From: Mariprofundus sp. KV
GTDB lineage: Bacteria; Pseudomonadota; Zetaproteobacteria; Mariprofundales; Mariprofundaceae
Direction of reading: 5' to 3'
Length of the DNA: 64,000 nucleotides
Assembly (NCBI RefSeq): GCF_013387475.1
Contig: NZ_VWNB01000002.1
Span: 1-64,000, forward strand
The notes beneath the pieces are model-generated. The model searched no databases. It saw only the letters and a list, made by a program, of their open reading frames with translations, and was not told the origin of the DNA. Numbering within the stretch: the stretch's first letter is position 1; each line of letters starts with the position of its first letter. Below are positions 60,508 to 64,000 of the stretch, piece by piece. The position numbers were made by a program, and so were the translations under genes.

Positions 60508-60965
60508 TGAAAGACGATAACTACTACATGAGCATAGCGCTGCAACAGGCTGAAATTGCAGCTGAAATGGAAGAGGTGCCAGTTGGCGCCCTGCTCCTGC
60601 TTGCCGATGGCAGTGAAGTTGCCTCCCACAACGCTCCGATCGATCTTCATGATGCTTCCGCCCATGCCGAAATGCGAGTGATTCGTGAAGCGTGTCGCTT
60701 GAGCGAAAACTACCGTCTTGCCGGCAGTACGCTTTATGTGACGCTGGAGCCCTGTTTGATGTGTGCCGGAGCCATTGTGCATGCCCGTATTGGACGTGTT
60801 GTTTACGGAGCCAGTGATTCTAAAACCGGAGCTGTGGAGTCTCTCTACCAGATCCTCTCAGACAAACGACTAAACCATCAGCCTGAAATCACTGCAGGCA
60901 TCCTGGCTGGGGAGAGCAGCGAACTGCTCAAGTCCTTTTTCAAATCCCGTCGAAAAAAAGTTTGA
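60507..60965 (+). CDS. tadA: tRNA-specific adenosine deaminase TadA
   Basis: 152 aa. Zinc deaminase motifs ASAHAEMRVIREA (HAE) near residue 53 and TLEPCLMCAGAIVHARIGRVVYGASD (PCxxC) near 82. It converts the wobble A34 of tRNA-Arg(ACG) to inosine, an essential step. The 1-base overlap with the permease gene shows translational coupling. Confidence 0.94.
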   Translation: MKDDNYYMSIALQQAEIAAEMEEVPVGALLLLADGSEVASHNAPIDLHDASAHAEMRVIREACRLSENYRLAGSTLYVTLEPCLMCAGAIVHARIGRVVYGASDSKTGAVESLYQILSDKRLNHQPEITAGILAGESSELLKSFFKSRRKKV

Positions 60966-61062
60966 ACTAAAGATTCACTCCAAGGCGCTTTGTCTTGCAC
61001 TAGTGCGCATTAGTGTCACTTTTTATAGTTTTTCTCTGTGCCCTTCGTGTTCTCTGTGGTAA

Positions 61063-61710
61063 TTAATTATCGCCCTTGAAATCAAGTCCCAGAATGAAGA
61101 ATTCAGGCGAAGTTTTGCGGCTGGCAGCAGGTTTGATATTTTTAATGCGTTTGAATGAAATACCCATTTGACGTCTGAAGGTGTCATAACCTTCACCCAT
61201 AAAGGTTTTCATCAGCACATCGCCACCCGGGCGCAGATGCTGGCGTGCAAAGTGCAGGGTCATCTCATTAAGCCCGATCATGCGCATCTGATCGACCAGC
61301 TTATTGCCACTCATCTCGGGTGCCATATCGGAAACCACAGCATCGATCTTCCTGCCACCCAGAGCCTGCTCCAGAGCAGCCTGACCTGCAGGTGAATCAA
61401 AATCACCCTTAATCAGTGTTACACCGGTAATCGGGCTGAGTTCCAGCAGATCAATACCGATCACCAACCCTTCAGGGCCAACCTTTTTGGCAAGTTCAAC
61501 ACTCCATGATCCCGGCGCGCAACCGAGATCAACCACCACCGAACCCCTTTTGATCTCAAGCTGACTCTGCTCTAGAATCTCGGTCAGTTTAAATGCGGCA
61601 CGTGAACGCTTCCCCTCTTTCTGGGCCCGTTTCACATGCGGATCATTAGCGTGGCGCTGAAACCAGGCAGAGGTTTTTCGCGCAGCTTTACTCTTTGAAC
61701 TGAATCCCAT
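61063..61710 (-). CDS. rlmE: 23S rRNA (uridine-2'-O-)-methyltransferase RlmE (FtsJ/RrmJ)
   Basis: 215 aa from the ATG at 61710 (MGFSSKSKAARKTSAWF); the frame extends upstream into repeats but that part is unlikely. KRSRAAFKLTEI holds the first catalytic Lys, VVDLGCAPGSWS the SAM site, and VVSDMAPEMSGN the catalytic Asp; KTFMGEGYD holds the second Lys. It methylates U2552 of 23S rRNA. Confidence 0.95.
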   Translation of the reverse strand: MGFSSKSKAARKTSAWFQRHANDPHVKRAQKEGKRSRAAFKLTEILEQSQLEIKRGSVVVDLGCAPGSWSVELAKKVGPEGLVIGIDLLELSPITGVTLIKGDFDSPAGQAALEQALGGRKIDAVVSDMAPEMSGNKLVDQMRMIGLNEMTLHFARQHLRPGGDVLMKTFMGEGYDTFRRQMGISFKRIKNIKPAASRKTSPEFFILGLDFKGDN

Positions 61711-61720
61711 AAACCACCTT

Positions 61721-61811
61721 AACCACGAATAGACACAAATGAGCACGAATGAAAAGACACTCAACCAGCACTGCATCTCTTATTCGTGTTAATTCGAGTG
61801 CATTCGTGGTT
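61721..61811. repeat. CACGAAT-type dispersed repeat in inverted arrangement
   Basis: AACCACGAAT at 61721-61730 is the exact complement of ATTCGTGGTT at 61802-61811. Between them further variants occur in both orientations: ACACAAATGAGCACGAATG and TTATTCGTGTTAATTCGAG. The whole can fold into an imperfect hairpin just upstream of rlmE. Similar CACGAATG-rich repeats are known in intergenic DNA of many bacteria. Confidence 0.6.
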
Positions 61812-61827
61812 CGATTTTATGTTTTTT

Positions 61828-61848
61828 GTAACTATATTGAATAGTTAC
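61828..61848. repeat. Perfect hairpin GTAACTAT/ATAGTTAC
   Basis: An 8-bp stem with loop ATTGA, between the CACGAAT repeat and the tandem hairpins. No T-run is attached on the minus strand; on the plus strand TTTTATTATT follows. Its role is unknown. Confidence 0.4.
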
Positions 61849-61864
61849 TTTTATTATTGAACTA

Positions 61865-61949
61865 TCGCACCAAACAGAGCAACCCCATTGCTTTGTTTTT
61901 GCTTTAACTAGCGCACCTCAACAAAGCAACACCCATTGCTTTGTTGAGG
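61865..61949 (-). repeat. Two tandem hairpin repeats after the ABC-2 permease gene
   Basis: Two direct repeats of about 45 bases share CGCACC, AGCAAC and CCATTGCTTTGTT. The second forms a perfect 14-bp stem (CCTCAACAAAGCAA at 61916-61929 with its complement at 61936-61949). The first forms the same stem less perfectly (about 61873-61897). On the minus strand the 14-bp hairpin lies one base after the permease stop and probably ends transcription or protects the mRNA, although no long T-run follows it. Confidence 0.6.
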
Positions 61950-61950
61950 T

Positions 61951-62721
61951 TTACTCCTTCATTCTCCAGCCTGTCTGCCACAAATACCAGCAGCCCAGAA
62001 CCGTAACCACTACCGAGCCAATAACAATAGAAATTGATGCAAAGGGATCAGTATCGCCAATACCAAGGAATCCATATCGGAATCCGTCAGTAAGGTAGAA
62101 GAATGGATTGGCATAATTAAACTGCTGCCAAATCTCAGGCAGCTGCTTCACCGAATAGAAAACACCGGAGAGAAAGGTCAGAGGCATAATCACAAAATTG
62201 GTAATCATGGCGATATTATCAAAATCCTTGGCCCACATGCCGCCAATCAGCCCCAGACCACCCATAATAATACTGGCAGCAACACCATAGAGCAGAATGA
62301 TACCCGGATGCAGCAGCTGCAGATCAACAAAGGGGTAGAGCACAGCAAGGAATACCGTAGCCACAACCACAGCCCGCACCACTGCAGCAGCGAGGAAAGC
62401 AGCAACGACCTCAATAGAGGAGAGTGGTGCCATCAGCAGATAGATCTGCATGCCCATTACCTTACCCATCATCATCGAGCTTGAGGTGTTGGCAAAGGCA
62501 TTCTGCATCATCGCCATCATCGCAAGACCGGGCACCAGAAAGGTGAAATAATCGATCTGCATGCCCGGCACTTGCCTCTCTCCCATCGCATAACGAAAAA
62601 TCACCAGATAGAGTATCGCTGTAAGTGCCGGGGTGAAAATGGTCTGCATTTTCACCTTCAGAAAACGGCGAATCTCTCGTTGAAACAGTGTCCAGGTACC
62701 ACGCGGGTTAACAGGCATCAT
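61951..62721 (-). CDS. ABC-2 type exporter permease
   Basis: 256 aa. Six membrane helices of the ABC-2 family; N-terminal TWTLFQREIRRFLKVKMQTIFTPALTAILYLVIF and the segment ITNFVIMPLTFLSGVFYSVKQLPEIWQQFNYANPFFYLTDGFRYG are typical of YadH-like permeases. It pairs with the ATPase encoded just upstream (4-base overlap). The substrate is unknown. Confidence 0.9.
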   Translation of the reverse strand: MMPVNPRGTWTLFQREIRRFLKVKMQTIFTPALTAILYLVIFRYAMGERQVPGMQIDYFTFLVPGLAMMAMMQNAFANTSSSMMMGKVMGMQIYLLMAPLSSIEVVAAFLAAAVVRAVVVATVFLAVLYPFVDLQLLHPGIILLYGVAASIIMGGLGLIGGMWAKDFDNIAMITNFVIMPLTFLSGVFYSVKQLPEIWQQFNYANPFFYLTDGFRYGFLGIGDTDPFASISIVIGSVVVTVLGCWYLWQTGWRMKE

Positions 62722-63662
62722 CGCTCTTGATCCTTACTCTGTTTGGCTGTCAGACGCAGGAAGACATCCTCCAGATCTTCAGAGCGCACACCCGCATCAA
62801 TGGGTGGGCCAAAGCGGCCTACAGCCGCCTGATAGGCATCATGAAAGGTTGTTTTCCCCCCTTCCAGCTGTCCAAGTTTCAAACAGACCCCATCGTCATG
62901 ACCTCTGGGCTCAAATCCAGCCAGAGCCTGTTGATCATCAGCCGTAAGCTGAATCTCCCTGCCATAATTCAGCCAGAGGTGTGAAGAGGCAATATCAGAC
63001 ATCATCTCTTGCATTGGACGCGCCGTCAGAAGATTGCCCTGATCAATAATAGCCACATGGTCACACAGCTCCTCCGCCTCATCGAGATAATGGGTGGTGA
63101 GCAGTATGGTGATGCCCTTCTCATTAAGCTCACGCATAAAGGTCCATAGACGCTTGCGCAGCTCCACATCAACACCAGCTGTCGGCTCATCAAGAATAAC
63201 CAGCTCAGGGCGATGTACGAGTGCTTGAGCCACCAGCAGTCTGCGCCGCATGCCTCCTGAGAGCTGGCGGGTATTCTTAGCCTGATGCTGTGTCAGTTCC
63301 AGGCGCTCTAAAAGTTCATCAATCCAGGCCTCATCAGGTTTGCAACCAAATAGTCCTGAGGTGAAACGCAGCACTTCGCGGGGTGTGAAAAAGGGATCAA
63401 AAGCGATCTCCTGGGGCACTACACCCATACGCCTTTTACACTCTTCCCGTTCCGCAAACAGGTTGCGACCAAAGAACTTCACCTCTCCGGAGGTAGAGCG
63501 AACGATATCGGCCAGCATATTGATCAGGGTACTTTTACCCGCGCCGTTGGGTCCAAGCAGTGCAAAAAAGCTTCCCTGCGGCACCGTCAGTGTCACATTG
63601 TTCAAGGCAGTTTTACCGTTGGCGTAGGTTTTGGTCAGACCATTTATTTCAAGCGCGCTCAT
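62718..63662 (-). CDS. ABC transporter ATP-binding protein (YadG-like)
   Basis: 314 aa. Walker A LLGPNGAGKST near residue 36, Q-loop VVPQEIAFDPFFTPRE, signature LSGGMRRRLLVAQAL, Walker B LVILDEPTAGVD and switch His TTHYLDEAEELCDH. A 70-residue C-terminal extension follows. Two copies of this subunit and two of the ABC-2 permease should form the exporter. It lies 81 bases after the erpA stop, with a terminator between. Confidence 0.93.
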   Translation of the reverse strand: MSALEINGLTKTYANGKTALNNVTLTVPQGSFFALLGPNGAGKSTLINMLADIVRSTSGEVKFFGRNLFAEREECKRRMGVVPQEIAFDPFFTPREVLRFTSGLFGCKPDEAWIDELLERLELTQHQAKNTRQLSGGMRRRLLVAQALVHRPELVILDEPTAGVDVELRKRLWTFMRELNEKGITILLTTHYLDEAEELCDHVAIIDQGNLLTARPMQEMMSDIASSHLWLNYGREIQLTADDQQALAGFEPRGHDDGVCLKLGQLEGGKTTFHDAYQAAVGRFGPPIDAGVRSEDLEDVFLRLTAKQSKDQER

Positions 63663-63696
63663 GCAGGCAATCCTACTCCCAAATGTGACATAAACA

Positions 63697-63722
63697 AAAA
63701 GGCGGCGCTAATAGCCCCGCCT
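63697..63722 (-). terminator. Probable terminator of erpA
   Basis: On the minus strand AAGGCGGGGC and GCGCCGCC pair with one mismatch around TATTA, then TTTTTG. It is 21 bases after the erpA stop. Confidence 0.65.
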
Positions 63723-63743
63723 TCTGTCGTAACAAAAAAACTA

Positions 63744-64000
63744 TCAGTAACCGGCGTTCGCACAACCGCCACCGGAATCCGATGGTGTAAAGGATTTGCC
63801 ACAACCGCATGTGGATGCGGCATTGGGATTGCGGATGACAAAGGATTCACCCTGAATCGAGGTCTGATAATCGATCTCGGCACCATTGAGCAGATCAAGA
63901 CTGGACTGATCAACCAGCAGTTTAACGCCATGATTTTCAACAATGGTATCGTTGTCATTGATCTGGTCATCAAATGTAAAACCGTACTGGAAACCGGAGC
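63744..64000 (-). CDS. erpA: Iron-sulfur cluster insertion protein ErpA/IscA family (N-terminus outside window)
   Basis: 84 residues are visible before the TGA at 63744-63746. FQYGFTFDD and [16 protein letters not shown] lead to the family end [19 protein letters not shown] with the two C-terminal Cys; a third conserved Cys would be expected upstream. A-type carriers deliver Fe-S clusters to enzymes such as IspG/IspH. A Gly-rich tail with an extra Cys ([10 protein letters not shown]) ends it. ErpA and IscA cannot be separated surely from this fragment. Confidence 0.85.
   Translation of the reverse strand, partial: SGFQYGFTFDDQINDNDTIVENHGVKLLVDQSSLDLLNGAEIDYQTSIQGESFVIRNPNAASTCGCGKSFTPSDSGGGCANAGY

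Noticed and set aside
63659-63973. Minus-strand open frame of 104 codons at the right end
   Set aside because: Another frame of the same strand encodes the clear ErpA/IscA C-terminus with CGCG; the 104-codon frame is a shadow of it.

Overview
The window is chromosomal DNA from a Gram-negative proteobacterium. The evidence is TamA/TamB, TolQ/R/A, an ubiquinone hydroxylase (Coq7), RuvABC, a short ErpA-type protein and two-subunit NADPH-type glutamate synthase. Several c-type cytochromes, an Fe superoxide dismutase, a truncated haemoglobin, oxygen-independent coproporphyrinogen oxidase and the HpnCDE squalene route would fit a microaerophilic, respiratory marine or freshwater organism. A zetaproteobacterium (Mariprofundus-like) is my best guess, but this is inference from gene content only. 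Most of the window is dense core genome. Accessory features are confined to a few intergenic spots and the region around 49.4-50.8 kb.

Layout. 0-5.7 kb: end of an unknown gene, a small-molecule kinase-like protein, a cysteine-containing membrane protein, and a minus-strand operon MscS channel / RimB-like protease / RimK / zinc desuccinylase. 5.8-11 kb: tamA-tamB. 11-15.5 kb: second MscS channel and CorA (minus), then two tandem CPA2 antiporters (plus). 15.5-21.6 kb: gltB-gltD. 21.8-23.6 kb: SDR, HisJ-type phosphatase, tRNA-Lys. 23.7-26.8 kb: three tandem membrane-anchored SH3b proteins. 26.9-31.6 kb: ruvC-ruvA-ruvB-ybgC-tolQ-tolR-tolA, with a structured 239-bp element flanked by 12-bp inverted repeats between tolQ and tolR. 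31.8-37 kb: coq7, hpnC-hpnD-hpnE, thiO. 37.4-41.4 kb: truncated haemoglobin, hemN and three c-type cytochromes. 41.5-48 kb: CCA-adding enzyme, sodB, cation diffusion facilitator, glycerate kinase, tRNA-Glu(TTC), FliL-like protein, Fe-ADH, pgsA. 48-50.8 kb: DUF3467 protein, mazG, an odd integrase-arm/phage-type fusion protein with an 11-mer repeat array, and tRNA-Glu(CTC). 50.9-57.5 kb: an operon joining a PilB/GspE ATPase with a C-terminal receiver domain to CheW, a membrane MCP and a CheA-receiver hybrid kinase. 57.7-64 kb: two small secreted proteins, a two-subunit peptide-type ABC permease with tadA, rlmE, an ABC-2 exporter and erpA (cut by the window edge).

The most distinctive items are: (i) the chemosensory operon that appears hard-wired to a type IV pilus/secretion ATPase through a fused receiver domain, with an MCP whose signalling tip is degenerate and with no methylation enzymes nearby; (ii) the arm-domain fusion protein sitting under four perfect copies of AAGAACCAACA; (iii) the tolQ/tolR spacer element; and (iv) the SH3b triplet with shared upstream signals. 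hpnE also seems to need an ATT start codon.

All functional calls rest on reading motifs by eye; no database search was possible.
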